Notes under the pieces: generated by a model
Databases searched by the model: none
What the model was told of the DNA's origin: nothing
Seen by the model: the letters and a program-made list of their open reading frames with translations, nothing else
In this document: positions 9,299 through 17,966 of the stretch, piece after piece
Layout: each line of letters begins with the position of its first letter
How positions within the stretch are numbered: position 1 is the first letter of the stretch
Origin: Mycobacterium sp.
Lineage (GTDB): Bacteria; Actinomycetota; Actinomycetes; Mycobacteriales; Mycobacteriaceae
DNA length: 40,302 bases
Assembly: GCA_025966225.1 (NCBI GenBank)
Contig: JAOPVI010000363.1
Span: 1-40,302 of the forward strand
Reading direction: 5' to 3'
Program-made: the position numbers and the translations under genes

Positions 9299-10324
9299 AT
9301 GACGGAACCGGCCAAACCTGGCGTAATGGACCGGCTGCGAGCCAGATTCACATGGTTCGACCGCGTCATGCGCGCGCAGGAGCGCTACAACGACACCGAC
9401 GGCAACTTCTACGCCGCGGGCATCACGTACTTCACGATCTTTGCGTTATTTCCCTTGCTGATGGTCGGATTCGCCGTCGGCGGCTTCGTGTTGGCCAGCA
9501 GGCCGGAGCTGCTCGAGTCCGTCGAGCAGAGCATCAAGTCGTCGGTGTCTGGTGACTTGGGGAAGCAACTCATCGGCCTGATGGACTCGGCGATCGCGTC
9601 GCGCACCTCGGTCGGCATCATCGGCCTGGCTACCGCCGCATGGGCGGGGCTGGGCTGGATGGCAAACCTGCGCGAGGCACTGAGCCAGATGTGGGGCCTT
9701 CAGCGTGGCGAGCGACCGGACTTCGTGAAGGCCAAGTTGTCGGATCTCCTGGCGCTGGTGTCGGCCTTCGCCGCCATCGTCATCACCATCGCGCTGACCG
9801 CACTCGGCAATGGCACGGTGATGCGAAACGTGCTCGACTGGATGGGGATTCCCGACTTTCCGACGCTGGGCGCGATCTTGCGTATCGCCTCGCTTCTGAT
9901 TGCGCTGTTCGTTTCGTGGTTGCTCTTCACCTGGATCATCGCGCGACTGCCGCGGGAGTCGGTCAGCTTTCGCAGCGCGGCCAGGGCCGGACTGCTGGCC
10001 GCGGTGGCCTTCGAGATCTTCAAGCAGGTGGCCTCGATCTACCTGAAGTCGGTGCTGACGGGTCCGGCGGGTGCGACGTTCGGGCCGGTGTTGGGCCTGA
10101 TGGTGTTCGCGTACGTCACCGCCCGATTGATCCTCTTTGCGACGGCGTGGGCTGCGACGTCGTCGGACTCCCTGGTTGCGGCACCGGTGCTCCCGCCCAA
10201 TCCCGCGCAGATCACCCCGCGTCTGCAGGTGAACGGGGGCATCGGGGTCGGCGGTGCTGTCGTGGCTGTCGCCGTGGGTGCCGTTGGCGCGCTTGGGCTT
10301 TCGCGGCTGTGGCGGCGCGACTAG
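9299..10324 (+). CDS. YihY/BrkB-family inner membrane protein
   Basis: 341 residues. The N-terminal region RAQERYNDTDGNFYAAGITYFTIFALFPLLMVGFAVGGFVL carries the conserved family motif of a polar helix followed by the first membrane span. Further spans lie near SVGIIGLATAAWAGLGWM, LLALVSAFAAIVITIALTALG, IASLLIALFVSWLLFTWI, FGPVLGLMVFAYVTARLILFATAWA and a last one in the glycine/valine-rich tail. The family was once annotated as ribonuclease BN, which is not supported; its role in envelope biology is unsettled. The start has AACGGGAGG upstream, a good ribosome site. It follows trpS by 17 bases, matching Rv3335c in M. tuberculosis from memory. Confidence 0.92.
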   Translation: MTEPAKPGVMDRLRARFTWFDRVMRAQERYNDTDGNFYAAGITYFTIFALFPLLMVGFAVGGFVLASRPELLESVEQSIKSSVSGDLGKQLIGLMDSAIASRTSVGIIGLATAAWAGLGWMANLREALSQMWGLQRGERPDFVKAKLSDLLALVSAFAAIVITIALTALGNGTVMRNVLDWMGIPDFPTLGAILRIASLLIALFVSWLLFTWIIARLPRESVSFRSAARAGLLAAVAFEIFKQVASIYLKSVLTGPAGATFGPVLGLMVFAYVTARLILFATAWAATSSDSLVAAPVLPPNPAQITPRLQVNGGIGVGGAVVAVAVGAVGALGLSRLWRRD

Positions 10325-10329
10325 GTGCG

Positions 10330-10353
10330 GCGGGCCGGAGCGAAGCGACCCGC
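10330..10353. terminator. Weak hairpin between convergent genes
   Basis: GCGGG (10330-10334) can pair with CCCGC (10349-10353) across a 14-base loop, between the BrkB-like gene and dacB1, which converge. There is no T-run, as is common in mycobacteria. Terminator function is only suggested by position. Confidence 0.25.
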
Positions 10354-10365
10354 GGATGGCTTGGG

Positions 10366-11580
10366 TCAGTCCTGGGGGCGACGGTTGAGCGACCGGGCGC
10401 CCATCATGAGGGCGAAGACCAACACTGCGCCGACGACGCCGACCCCGACCCGCACGGGTGTCCCATCGATCGGCGGCAGGTTGGCGGCCAGGTTCTGAGC
10501 GGCGGGGTCGGCCGCGGTGGTGGGGCTCTTCGCCGCCAAGGACGGATCGGGCTCGATCAGCGCGCCCACCTTGGTGCCGGGGGCAGTGGCGAAGCCGTAG
10601 TCGAGTAGGTGGGCGGCCTGCTCCCATGGGGCGATGGGCAGCCGGGTGCCATGCATCAGCACCACGACCAGTCGGCGCCCGTCCCTGTTGGCTGCGCCGA
10701 CGAACGTCTGGCCCGCGTCGTCGGTGTAGCCGGTCTTGCCGCCCATCGCGCCGGGGTAGTTGTCGAGCAGCTTGTTGTCGTTCTCGATCGGATAGCCGGC
10801 GTCGCCGCGGCCCGGGAAGTCGAACGAGCGGGTGGACACGATGTCGGAGAAGATTGGGTTCTGCCAGGCGTACCGGTAGAACAGGCCGATGTCGTAGGCC
10901 GAGGTGCTCATGCCGGGACCGTCGAGGCCCGACGGCGTTGCCACCCTGGTGTCGTGGCCGCCGAGCTTGCCTGCCAGGTCGTTGATCTTGGACAGCGCGG
11001 TGTCCATGCCGCCGAGTTGCATCGACAACGCATGGGCGGCGTCGTTTCCGGAATGCATGAGCAGTCCGTGCAGCAGGTCGTTGATCGAATAGTGGCCGTT
11101 CTCGCCGACGCCGACCTTGGTGCCTTCCGCGGCGGCGTCGTCGGCGGTTCCGGCGATGACCTTGTGGATCGGCAGGTCCCTGATGGACTGCATGGCGACG
11201 AGCACCTTGATGATGCTGGCGGGACGGTGTCGGGCATGAGGGTCCTTCGCCGCGATGACGTCGCCGGTGTCGAGGTCGGCGAGCACCCACGCATCGGCTG
11301 AGACGTCGTCGGGTAGGGGCGGGGTGCCAGGCGCCGCGACGATGCCGCAGCTGCCGAGCGCTTCGCCGCCCAGTGGGGTGGCAGGCACCGGCACTGGAAG
11401 CGGCGGGTCACCCGCGGTGGGCACCTCGGATGAGTCGACCGCCGGTGGCGTCGTCTCCCGGAATGGGCAGGCGTCGTCTGCGGCCGCGACGGGGGCGGCG
11501 ATCAGCGCGGGTGCGGTCAGGAATGCCGCCGCCACGGCCAGGCAGGCGATGCGGCGCGATGCGGATCCAAAGGTAGCCAT
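10366..11580 (-). CDS. dacB1: D-alanyl-D-alanine carboxypeptidase, DacB1-like
   Basis: 404 residues. This low-molecular-weight penicillin-binding protein trims the terminal D-Ala from peptidoglycan pentapeptides outside the membrane. An N-terminal signal peptide ([20 protein letters not shown], cleavage after about 34) leads to a proline-rich linker. The three active-site motifs follow: S122-x-x-K125 (ASIIK), S177-G-N179 and K282-T-G284. A C-terminal hydrophobic anchor near 378-395 ends with RSLNRRPQD. Together these give an exported enzyme held by its C-terminus, as in family S11. The location near trpS and the Rv3329-type aminotransferase fits M. tuberculosis Rv3330c. TACCCT, 9 bases before the ATG on this strand, is a possible -10 box. 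Confidence 0.93.
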   Translation of the reverse strand: MATFGSASRRIACLAVAAAFLTAPALIAAPVAAADDACPFRETTPPAVDSSEVPTAGDPPLPVPVPATPLGGEALGSCGIVAAPGTPPLPDDVSADAWVLADLDTGDVIAAKDPHARHRPASIIKVLVAMQSIRDLPIHKVIAGTADDAAAEGTKVGVGENGHYSINDLLHGLLMHSGNDAAHALSMQLGGMDTALSKINDLAGKLGGHDTRVATPSGLDGPGMSTSAYDIGLFYRYAWQNPIFSDIVSTRSFDFPGRGDAGYPIENDNKLLDNYPGAMGGKTGYTDDAGQTFVGAANRDGRRLVVVLMHGTRLPIAPWEQAAHLLDYGFATAPGTKVGALIEPDPSLAAKSPTTAADPAAQNLAANLPPIDGTPVRVGVGVVGAVLVFALMMGARSLNRRPQD

Positions 11581-11676
11581 CGTGTTTGCAGGGTAGGAGA
11601 TCGCGGCCCGATTTCCCGGTAGCCACGCTGTTACCAGAGTGACTATTGCGACCAGTGAGGTGACGCGGCCAGCGGG

Positions 11677-11742
11677 AACGTTGAGGTAGCGCTGAGGGTC
11701 AGCTTCACTCGCACTTCTTCGCCGCCACCACTATCTCAACGT
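11677..11742. repeat. Imperfect long-loop inverted repeat
   Basis: AACGTTGAGGTAG (11677-11689) is inversely repeated as CTATCTCAACGT (11731-11742) with one or two mismatches, around a loop of about 41 bases. It lies in the 200-base gap between dacB1 and the SMP-30-like gene. It could be a folded leader or terminator of the flanking minus-strand genes, or chance. Nothing else is recognisable in that gap. Confidence 0.35.
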
Positions 11743-11779
11743 CGAAGAGCCGGCCGGCAGGGCCCGCCGCCCACGCTCA

Positions 11780-12811
11780 TTACAGGTCGAAGTACCCGAT
11801 GGCGGGGAACTCGATCGTCGACATCCACACTCGGCCCGCTGATTCGACGACCCCGGTGACGGCGCCGAAGTCGGGACGCGTGGTCCGGATGCCACCGACC
11901 GCGTCGCCGGAGTCCGCGTCGAAGCCCACTACCCAGATCTCGGGCTCGACCTTCGGCTGGAGTCGCGCCGGGAGCCGCCAGATCAGCTGACGGATCCACG
12001 GTGCTCTCGGCATCAGACCCTCGGCCTTGGGATTCGCGGCGGTCACCATCGCGGTCCAGATTCGGCCGTCGGATCCCGTCGAGATGTTGTCGGGCATGCC
12101 GGGCAGGTTGACCGCGAGCGGCGTCACGCTTCCGGCCTGCGGGCCCGTCAGCCAGTACTTCGACAGTCTGCGCCCCACGGTCTCGGCGAACACCAGTGCC
12201 GACCCGTCCTTCGTCACGGTCACTCCGTTGGCGAAGTACAAGCCATCGACGAGCGTGGTCACGGTGCCGTCGGTGGCCAGGCGGAACAGACTTCCACGGC
12301 CGCGTGCCTCGAGGATCGCCCCGAGGAAGTGCTCGAAGTGGAAGGCGCTGGTCGACTCGGTGAAATAGATTGTGCCGTCGGATGTTTCGGTGACGTTTGA
12401 GCAGAACTTCAGGGCGCGGCGCCGCACGGAGTCTGCGGAGCTGCGGCCATCGGTTTGGTCGATCGCCTCGACCAGGGACGTCAGCTCGCCGCTTTCGGGA
12501 TTCAGTGCCAGCAGCCCACGGTAACTGTCGCAGATCAGCAGGCGCCCGTCTCGGGCGACGTGCAGCCCGAGTGGCCGACCGCCCGTGTTGGCGACGACGG
12601 TCTGCTCGACGCCGTCGGCAGAGATCCGCACGATGCGCCCGTCGATCAGGCCCGTCCAGAGTCGGCCCTCGGCGTCGACGACGATGTCTTCGGGACCGTC
12701 ACCTGGCAGGGGCAACACGGTGACCGGTCGAGCAGGCAGGTCGGGCAGTGGATCGATGGGCGGCGGAGTCCAACGGACGGGATCGATCGATGGCTTGGGT
12801 GCGGCGGTCAC
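11780..12811 (-). CDS. SMP-30/gluconolactonase/strictosidine synthase-like beta-propeller
   Basis: 343 residues. Propeller repeats are visible as GPEDIVVDAEGRLWTGLIDGRIVRIS, RPLGLHVARDGRLLICDSYRGL, FCSNVTETSDGTIYFTES, YFANGVTVTKDGSALVFAET and GMPDNISTGSDGRIWTAMV. The FANGV segment and the E, N and D residues at strand ends match the calcium site of SMP-30/gluconolactonase and the strictosidine-synthase-like family. These enzymes usually open lactones or cleave related esters. There is no signal peptide, so it is probably cytoplasmic. It lies 96 bases downstream of the class III aminotransferase on the same strand, and cotranscription is possible. A specific lactone cannot be named. Confidence 0.82.
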   Translation of the reverse strand: MTAAPKPSIDPVRWTPPPIDPLPDLPARPVTVLPLPGDGPEDIVVDAEGRLWTGLIDGRIVRISADGVEQTVVANTGGRPLGLHVARDGRLLICDSYRGLLALNPESGELTSLVEAIDQTDGRSSADSVRRRALKFCSNVTETSDGTIYFTESTSAFHFEHFLGAILEARGRGSLFRLATDGTVTTLVDGLYFANGVTVTKDGSALVFAETVGRRLSKYWLTGPQAGSVTPLAVNLPGMPDNISTGSDGRIWTAMVTAANPKAEGLMPRAPWIRQLIWRLPARLQPKVEPEIWVVGFDADSGDAVGGIRTTRPDFGAVTGVVESAGRVWMSTIEFPAIGYFDL

Positions 12812-12907
12812 GCAGTCAACGTAGCGGGCGCGTCGACGTCGGTTGTGGCAATCGTTCGCAAGGCGGCCGCGCAGATCTTGCCCGCGCGGCCGGCCTGGCG
12901 AGCCCGC

Positions 12908-14293
12908 CTACATCCGGCGGCTGGCCTCGCCCAGCACACTGTGCAGGATGTCGTAGATCGCGTCGAACTCCTTCTGCCCACTGATCAGCGGGGGAGCCAG
13001 CTGCACGACTGGGTCGCCGCGGTCGTCGGCGCGGCAGTACAGGCCGGCCTCCCACAGTGCGGGCGTCAGGAATCCGCGCAGCAGCCGCTCGGATTCCTCG
13101 TCGTTGAAGGTCTCCTTGGTCGTCTTGTCCTTGACCAGTTCGATGCCGTAGAAGAAGCCGTCGCCGCGCACGTCGCCCACGATCGGCAGGTCATACAGCT
13201 TCTCCAGGGTGGACCGGAACGCCGGGGCCAGCTCCTTGACGTGTGCGTTGATGCCTTCGCGCTCGAAGATGTCGAGGTTGGCCAGTGCGACGGCCGAGGA
13301 CACCGGATGTCCGCCGAAGGTGTAGCCGTGGCCGAACACCGTCTGCCCGTCGTTGAACGGCTCGAACAGCCGGTCGCTGGCGACCATCGCGCCGATCGGA
13401 GAGTAGCCCGACGTCAGGCCCTTGGCACAGGTGATGATGTCGGGTACGTAGTCGAAGTCGTTGCAGGCGAACATCGAACCGATCCGGCCGTATGCGCAGA
13501 TCACCTCGTCGGACACCAGCAGCACGTCGTACTCGTCGCAGATCTCGCGGACCCGCTCGAAGTACCCCGGCGGCGGCGGGAAACAACCACCGGCGTTCTG
13601 TACGGGTTCGAGGAAGACCGCGCACACGGTGTCCGGGCCCTCGAACTCGATGGCCTCGGCGATGCGGTCGGCGCAGTAGCGGCCGAACGCCTTCGGGTCG
13701 GTGTCGTACGGTGCGGGCGCGCGGTAGATGTTGGTGTTGGGCACCCGGAACCCGCCGGGCACCAGCGGCTCGAACGGTGCCTTGAAGGCGGGGATGCCGG
13801 TGATCGACAGCGCGCCCTGCGGGGTGCCGTGGTAGGCGATCGCCCGCGAAACGACCTTGTGCTTGCCTGGCTTTCCGGTCAGCTTGAAGAACTGCTTGGC
13901 CAGCTTCCACGCGCTCTCGACGGCCTCGCCGCCGCCGGTGGTGAAGAACACCCGGTTCAGGTCGCCTGGTGCGTAGCCGGCGATCCGCTCGGACAGTTCG
14001 ATCGCCGGTGGGGTCGCATACGACCACAGTGGGAAGAACGCGAGTGTCTCGGCTTGCTTGGCGGCGGCCTCGGCCAACTCCTTGCGGCCGTGGCCAACCT
14101 GAACCACGAACAGACCGGACAATCCGTCGATGTACTGCTTGCCCTGGTCGTCGAAGATGTGAACGCCCTCGCCGCGCGTGATGATCGGCGGGGTGATTCC
14201 TTCGCCGTGACGGGCGAAGTGCCCCCACAGGTGGCGGTTGGCCTTGGCTCCAAGGTCGGTGGAAAGTGCTGGTGCTGATTCAACTGTTGTCAT
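12908..14293 (-). CDS. Class III (omega) aminotransferase, Rv3329/putrescine-pyruvate type
   Basis: 461 residues from ATG 14293; a TTG four codons upstream is less likely. PLP fold type I features are the GGGEAVESAWKLA phosphate-binding region (120-132), Y-H-G at 154-156, D262 in VSDEVICAYGR and the Schiff-base lysine K291 in TCAKGLTSGYSPIGA. Class III enzymes of this shape move the terminal amino group of diamines or omega-amino acids to pyruvate or 2-oxoglutarate. The neighbour across the divergent promoter is an aminobutyraldehyde dehydrogenase, the enzyme that would take the product of putrescine transamination. The ATG overlaps the stop of the Lrp-family regulator as ATGA, so translation is coupled. 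Substrate choice is inferred, not shown. Confidence 0.88.
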   Translation of the reverse strand: MTTVESAPALSTDLGAKANRHLWGHFARHGEGITPPIITRGEGVHIFDDQGKQYIDGLSGLFVVQVGHGRKELAEAAAKQAETLAFFPLWSYATPPAIELSERIAGYAPGDLNRVFFTTGGGEAVESAWKLAKQFFKLTGKPGKHKVVSRAIAYHGTPQGALSITGIPAFKAPFEPLVPGGFRVPNTNIYRAPAPYDTDPKAFGRYCADRIAEAIEFEGPDTVCAVFLEPVQNAGGCFPPPPGYFERVREICDEYDVLLVSDEVICAYGRIGSMFACNDFDYVPDIITCAKGLTSGYSPIGAMVASDRLFEPFNDGQTVFGHGYTFGGHPVSSAVALANLDIFEREGINAHVKELAPAFRSTLEKLYDLPIVGDVRGDGFFYGIELVKDKTTKETFNDEESERLLRGFLTPALWEAGLYCRADDRGDPVVQLAPPLISGQKEFDAIYDILHSVLGEASRRM

Positions 14294-14811
14294 CTGGTGC
14301 CCCAATTATATTGCTGTTTAACGAGTTTGAGATAAACCAAGGTTTCGGTGGATATCACTCCTGGAACGGATCGGATTCTGGTGTTGAGCAGGTCGAGCAG
14401 GTCGCCATCGTCCTCGCAGACCACTTCGACGATGGCGTCGAAGGATCCCGCGGTGATTACCACGTAGTCGACGGACTCGATGGCGGCGAGTTTGTCGGCG
14501 ATCTTGGTGGTGTCGCCGGTGCAGCGGATGCCGATCATCGCCTGGCGTGCGAAACCCAACTGCATGGGATCGGTGACCGCGACGATCTGCATGACGCCGG
14601 CGTCGACCATGCGTTGGACCCGCTGGCGGACGGCCGCTTCGGACAGTCCGACCGCCTTGCCGATGCCCGCGTAGGACCGTCGACCATCCTGCTGCAGTTT
14701 GTCGATGATCGACTTCGACAACTCGTCGAGCTGGAACGCAGCACCGGGCCTGGACTGGTTGATGCGCGACGAGACAGCCTGGATGCCGGGCTGACTATCC
14801 CGGTCGACCAT
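14290..14811 (-). CDS. Lrp/AsnC-family transcriptional regulator
   Basis: 173 residues from ATG 14811. A GTG at 14886 would add 25 residues that look unlike the family, so I prefer the shorter form, although its ribosome site is weak. The helix-turn-helix is LQQDGRRSYAGIGKAVGLSEAAVRQRVQRMVDAG, followed by the RAM ligand domain (AMIGIRCTGDTTKIADKLAAIESVDYVVITAGSFDAIVEV). Lrp proteins form octamers and respond to amino acids or related metabolites. Its stop overlaps the aminotransferase ATG, and it is divergent from the aldehyde dehydrogenase at 14935. It is therefore the obvious local controller of this diamine-use pair. Whether it activates or represses cannot be told from sequence. Confidence 0.92.
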   Translation of the reverse strand: MVDRDSQPGIQAVSSRINQSRPGAAFQLDELSKSIIDKLQQDGRRSYAGIGKAVGLSEAAVRQRVQRMVDAGVMQIVAVTDPMQLGFARQAMIGIRCTGDTTKIADKLAAIESVDYVVITAGSFDAIVEVVCEDDGDLLDLLNTRIRSVPGVISTETLVYLKLVKQQYNWGTR

Positions 14812-14921
14812 GCCCTCGATTGTGCACGGAATCCGTCGTTGCAGGCAACCATCACCATGAAATCGCTCGCTTAACGTGCTCGCCACGGCGGGAATGCGTA
14901 GCTCCGCTTCCGGGGGTCAGC

Positions 14922-14934
14922 TAGCGTAAAAGTC
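14922..14934 (+). promoter_or_regulatory. Candidate -10 box of a leaderless aldehyde dehydrogenase transcript
   Basis: TAGCGT at 14922-14927 is followed by 7 bases and then ATG 14935. This spacing fits the TANNNT -10 element with transcription starting at the A of the start codon. No ribosome binding site is visible. The regulator's own promoter must lie in the same 120-base region on the other strand. Confidence 0.4.
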
Positions 14935-16410
14935 ATGCGGATCTCAAGCAGCTGGATCGACGGCGCCGCGGTGAACACCGGCGGCCAGGCCCACCAAGTC
15001 ATCGACCCGGCGACCGGACACGCGGTTGCCGAGTGCGCCCTCGCAACGCCTGCCGACGTCGACAAGGCCGTAGCGTCGGCGCGCACGGCGTCATCGGGCT
15101 GGGCGACCGCGACACCGGCGGAGCGATCGACGGTGCTGGCCAAACTGGCGAAGCTGGCCGAAGCCAACGCCGACGCGCTGGTGGCCGAGGAGGTCAGCCA
15201 GACCGGTAAGCCCGTTCGGCTCGCAGGAGAGTTCGACGTTCCTGGCAGTGTGGACAACATCGATTTCTTCGCCGGTGCGGCGCGCCATCTCGAGGGCAAG
15301 GCCACCGCGGAGTACTCGGCCGACCACACGTCGAGCATTCGCCGCGAGGCCATCGGAGTCGTCGCGACCATCACTCCGTGGAACTATCCGCTGCAGATGG
15401 CGGTGTGGAAGGTGCTCCCCGCGTTGGCGGCCGGCTGCACCGTGGTGATCAAGCCCGCCGAGGTGACGCCGCTGACCACCTTGACGCTCGCCCGGCTCGC
15501 CAGTGAGGCCGGCCTGCCCGACGGCGTGCTCAACGTCTTGACGGGCGCGGGCAGCGACGTCGGCTCCGCGCTGGCCGGGCACGAGGACGTCGACCTGGTG
15601 ACGTTCACCGGGTCGACGGCGGTCGGGCGCAAGGTGATGTCGGCCGCGGCTATTTACGGCCACCGCACCCAGCTCGAACTCGGCGGCAAGGCGCCGTTCC
15701 TCGTATTCGACGATGCCGACCTCGACGCCGCCATCCACGGTGCCGTAGCCGCCTCGTTGATCAACACCGGTCAGGACTGCACGGCCGCCACCCGGGCCAT
15801 CGTCGCCCGGCCGCTGTACGACGACTTCGTCGCGGGCGTCGGCGAACTGATGAGCAAGATCGTCGTCGGCGACCCGCACGACCCCGACACCGACCTCGGC
15901 CCGCTGATCACGCCTGCGCACCGCGCGAAGGTCGCAGGCATGGTCGAGCGAGCGCCGGCCGAGGGCGGCCGCATCGTCACGGGCGGCAGTGCCCCCGAGC
16001 GGCCTGGCTCGTTCTACCGCCCCACCTTGATCGCCGACGTCGACGAGCGCTCCGAGGTCTACCGCAACGAGATCTTCGGCCCCGTGCTGACGGTCCGCTC
16101 GTTCACCGACGACGACGACGGGCTGCGGCAGGCCAACGACACGGAGTACGGCCTCGCCGCGTCGGCCTGGACGCGTGACGTTTACCGCGCGCAGCGCGCA
16201 TCACGCGAGCTCGAGGCCGGCTGTGTGTGGATCAACGACCACATCCCGATCATCAGCGAGATGCCGCACGGTGGCGTCGGTGCCTCCGGCTTCGGCAAGG
16301 ACATGAGCGACTACTCCTTCGAGGAGTACCTCACCATCAAGCACGTGATGAGCGACATCACCGCCAAAGCCGAAAAGGATTGGCACCGAATCATCTTCAG
16401 CAAGCGGTAG
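14935..16410 (+). CDS. Gamma-aminobutyraldehyde dehydrogenase
   Basis: 491 residues of an NAD-dependent aldehyde dehydrogenase. The N149 region TPWNYPLQMAVWKVLPALAAGCTVVIKPAE, the FTGSTAVGRKV nucleotide loop (224-234), catalytic E248 in ELGGKAPF and the nucleophile C282 in GQDCTAATR are all present. The C-terminal SEMPHGGVGASGFGKDMSDYSFEEYLTIKHVM is typical of aminobutyraldehyde/betaine-aldehyde-type enzymes (PatD/PuuC-like). The reaction would be 4-aminobutanal to GABA, following putrescine transamination by the divergent class III aminotransferase. An Lrp-type regulator sits in between. It starts probably without a leader (TAGCGT box). SigJ follows 53 bases downstream on the same strand. 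Confidence 0.88.
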   Translation: MRISSSWIDGAAVNTGGQAHQVIDPATGHAVAECALATPADVDKAVASARTASSGWATATPAERSTVLAKLAKLAEANADALVAEEVSQTGKPVRLAGEFDVPGSVDNIDFFAGAARHLEGKATAEYSADHTSSIRREAIGVVATITPWNYPLQMAVWKVLPALAAGCTVVIKPAEVTPLTTLTLARLASEAGLPDGVLNVLTGAGSDVGSALAGHEDVDLVTFTGSTAVGRKVMSAAAIYGHRTQLELGGKAPFLVFDDADLDAAIHGAVAASLINTGQDCTAATRAIVARPLYDDFVAGVGELMSKIVVGDPHDPDTDLGPLITPAHRAKVAGMVERAPAEGGRIVTGGSAPERPGSFYRPTLIADVDERSEVYRNEIFGPVLTVRSFTDDDDGLRQANDTEYGLAASAWTRDVYRAQRASRELEAGCVWINDHIPIISEMPHGGVGASGFGKDMSDYSFEEYLTIKHVMSDITAKAEKDWHRIIFSKR

Positions 16411-16463
16411 TTTGGCATCGCCTCCCACCCCGCCGGGCTGACCGGGCTGACTACGCTTGACTG

Positions 16464-17375
16464 GTGACCACCGTCCAGCAGTCGGACGAGTTCGAACGGC
16501 TGCGCTCGCATCTATTGTCCGTCGCGTACCGCCTCACGGGCACATTCGCCGATGCCGAGGACGCGGTGCAGGACGCGTGGCTGCGATGGAACGCCCTTGG
16601 CGCAGAGCGCGACGCCATCGCCGATCTGCGGGCGTGGCTGACGACCGTGGTGAGTCGCATCGGGCTGGACCGGCTGCGGTCCGCGGCCCATCGGCGGGAG
16701 GCGTATTACGGCGCGTGGTTGCCCGAGCCCGTCGTGACCCCGCTCAACGGATCCGATCCGCTCGCCGCCGTCGTCGCAGGGGAGGACGCCCGCTTTGCGG
16801 CGATGGTGGTACTCGAACTCCTGACCCCCGATCAGCGGGTGGCCTTCGTGCTCCACGACGGATTCGCGGTGCCCTTCGCGGAGATCGCCGACGTGCTTGG
16901 GGTGAAGGCCGCAGCGGCGCGCCAACTCGCATCGCGGGCCAGACGCACGGTCGCAGGGGCGCCTGCGCCGGTCCGCGACGCGTCGCACGATGAGGTCGTC
17001 GGCAAGCTGATGGCGGCCATGGCGAGCGGTGACATGGCGGCCGTCGTCGCGCTGCTGCACCCCGACGTGACGTTCACCGGCGACTCGAACCGCAAGGCGC
17101 CCACCGCCGCCCGTGTCATCCACGGCTCCGACAAGGTCGCGCGGTTCATCTTCGGGCTGGCCAAGAGGTACGGCCCACGGTTCTTCGAAGTGGGCGAGTT
17201 CGCGCTCGTCAATGGTGAACTTGGGCTGTACACCGCGGGATTGGATGCCACCGCGGAGTGGCCGGCGATGCAACCCCACATCGAGGCGCTGACTGTCCGT
17301 GACGGAAGGGTCAGTGCGATATGGGACATCGCCAACCCCGACAAGTTCACCGGTTCGCCGTTGGCTCCTCGGTAG
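16464..17375 (+). CDS. sigJ: ECF RNA polymerase sigma factor SigJ (ECF41 type)
   Basis: 303 residues from GTG 16464. Sigma region 2 is at about 10-75 (LLSVAYRLTGTFADAEDAVQDAWLRW) and region 4 at about 110-162 (LTPDQRVAFVLHDGFAVPFAEIADVLG). The extra C-terminal domain from about 180 is SnoaL/NTF2-like and marks the ECF41 group, in which it replaces a separate anti-sigma factor. The two ECF41 C-terminal signatures appear in altered form: GDSNRK at 206-211 in place of DGGGR, and NPDKF at 291-295 for NPDKL. The group normally drives one neighbouring oxidoreductase or decarboxylase gene, and the convergent gene here is exactly such a protein. In M. tuberculosis sigJ (Rv3328c) lies next to the same aminotransferase and has been linked to peroxide survival. 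Confidence 0.94.
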   Translation: MTTVQQSDEFERLRSHLLSVAYRLTGTFADAEDAVQDAWLRWNALGAERDAIADLRAWLTTVVSRIGLDRLRSAAHRREAYYGAWLPEPVVTPLNGSDPLAAVVAGEDARFAAMVVLELLTPDQRVAFVLHDGFAVPFAEIADVLGVKAAAARQLASRARRTVAGAPAPVRDASHDEVVGKLMAAMASGDMAAVVALLHPDVTFTGDSNRKAPTAARVIHGSDKVARFIFGLAKRYGPRFFEVGEFALVNGELGLYTAGLDATAEWPAMQPHIEALTVRDGRVSAIWDIANPDKFTGSPLAPR

Positions 17376-17958
17376 CGTCGGTCGCCCACGGGACCTGGCA
17401 CGCGTCGCCGGAACTGAAGCCCTGCTCGGTGATGCCGAGCGCGGTGTTCATCCTGGCCCGCATGTTCTCGATGCCGATCTGGTAGGTCAACTCCATCGCC
17501 CCGGCGTCGCCGAACCGTTGACGAAGGTCGGCGACCTGCTCGTCGGTGACCAGGTGTGGATCCTTCGTCATGGCGTCGGCGTAGGCGATCGCCGCCCGCT
17601 CGTCGTCGCTGTACTCCGGCGACGTCGCATAGTCGTCGATGCGCTTGAGCCGCTCGACGTCCAGCCCGTCGAGCCGAATCAGCATGGCGCCGAAGTCGAC
17701 ACACCACGAGCAGCCGACGGTTCGGGCGGTCCAGTACACCGCGAGTTCGCGCACGTTCGACGGGAGCTGCTTCGACCCCCGTTCCAGCAGCGTCTCGTGC
17801 ACGGCATTGGCGACGAGCAGTGGCATGTGGTGGGCGCCCACGGCGAACGGGACGGGCACTTCACCGAAGCGGCGCTTTGCGTAGCGGTACATCAGGCGGG
17901 CCGTCAACGAGGCCTTCTTGGGTGGCAGGGGCGGAATCCGAGGCGTTTGCGTAGTCAT
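17347..17958 (-). CDS. Carboxymuconolactone decarboxylase/AhpD-like protein, likely SigJ target
   Basis: 203 residues from ATG 17958; ATG 17964 would add two residues. The family is shown by the helix segment NVRELAVYWTARTVGCSWCVDFGAML, with the redox pair C83-x-x-C86, and by the second helix LTYQIGIENMRARMNTALG. AhpD-like proteins of this fold reduce peroxides or act as thiol-dependent antioxidants, while true decarboxylases lack the CxxC pair. The gene converges on sigJ with a 29-base overlap. An ECF41-type promoter stands directly upstream, with spacing that puts transcription at or near ATG 17958, so the message should be leaderless. It is the predicted main target of SigJ. Confidence 0.88.
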   Translation of the reverse strand: MTTQTPRIPPLPPKKASLTARLMYRYAKRRFGEVPVPFAVGAHHMPLLVANAVHETLLERGSKQLPSNVRELAVYWTARTVGCSWCVDFGAMLIRLDGLDVERLKRIDDYATSPEYSDDERAAIAYADAMTKDPHLVTDEQVADLRQRFGDAGAMELTYQIGIENMRARMNTALGITEQGFSSGDACQVPWATDATEEPTANR

Positions 17959-17966
17959 GTCCATTG

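Noticed and set aside
9446..11290. 614-codon minus-strand open frame across the BrkB-like gene and part of dacB1
   Set aside because: Arginine/proline-rich translation with no family features; it overlaps two well-supported genes in other frames.
12455..14278. Very long plus-strand open frame (about 607 codons) opposite the SMP-30 and aminotransferase genes
   Set aside because: It lies antisense to two genes with clear active-site motifs, has no recognisable protein features, and is a common by-product of high GC at third codon positions.
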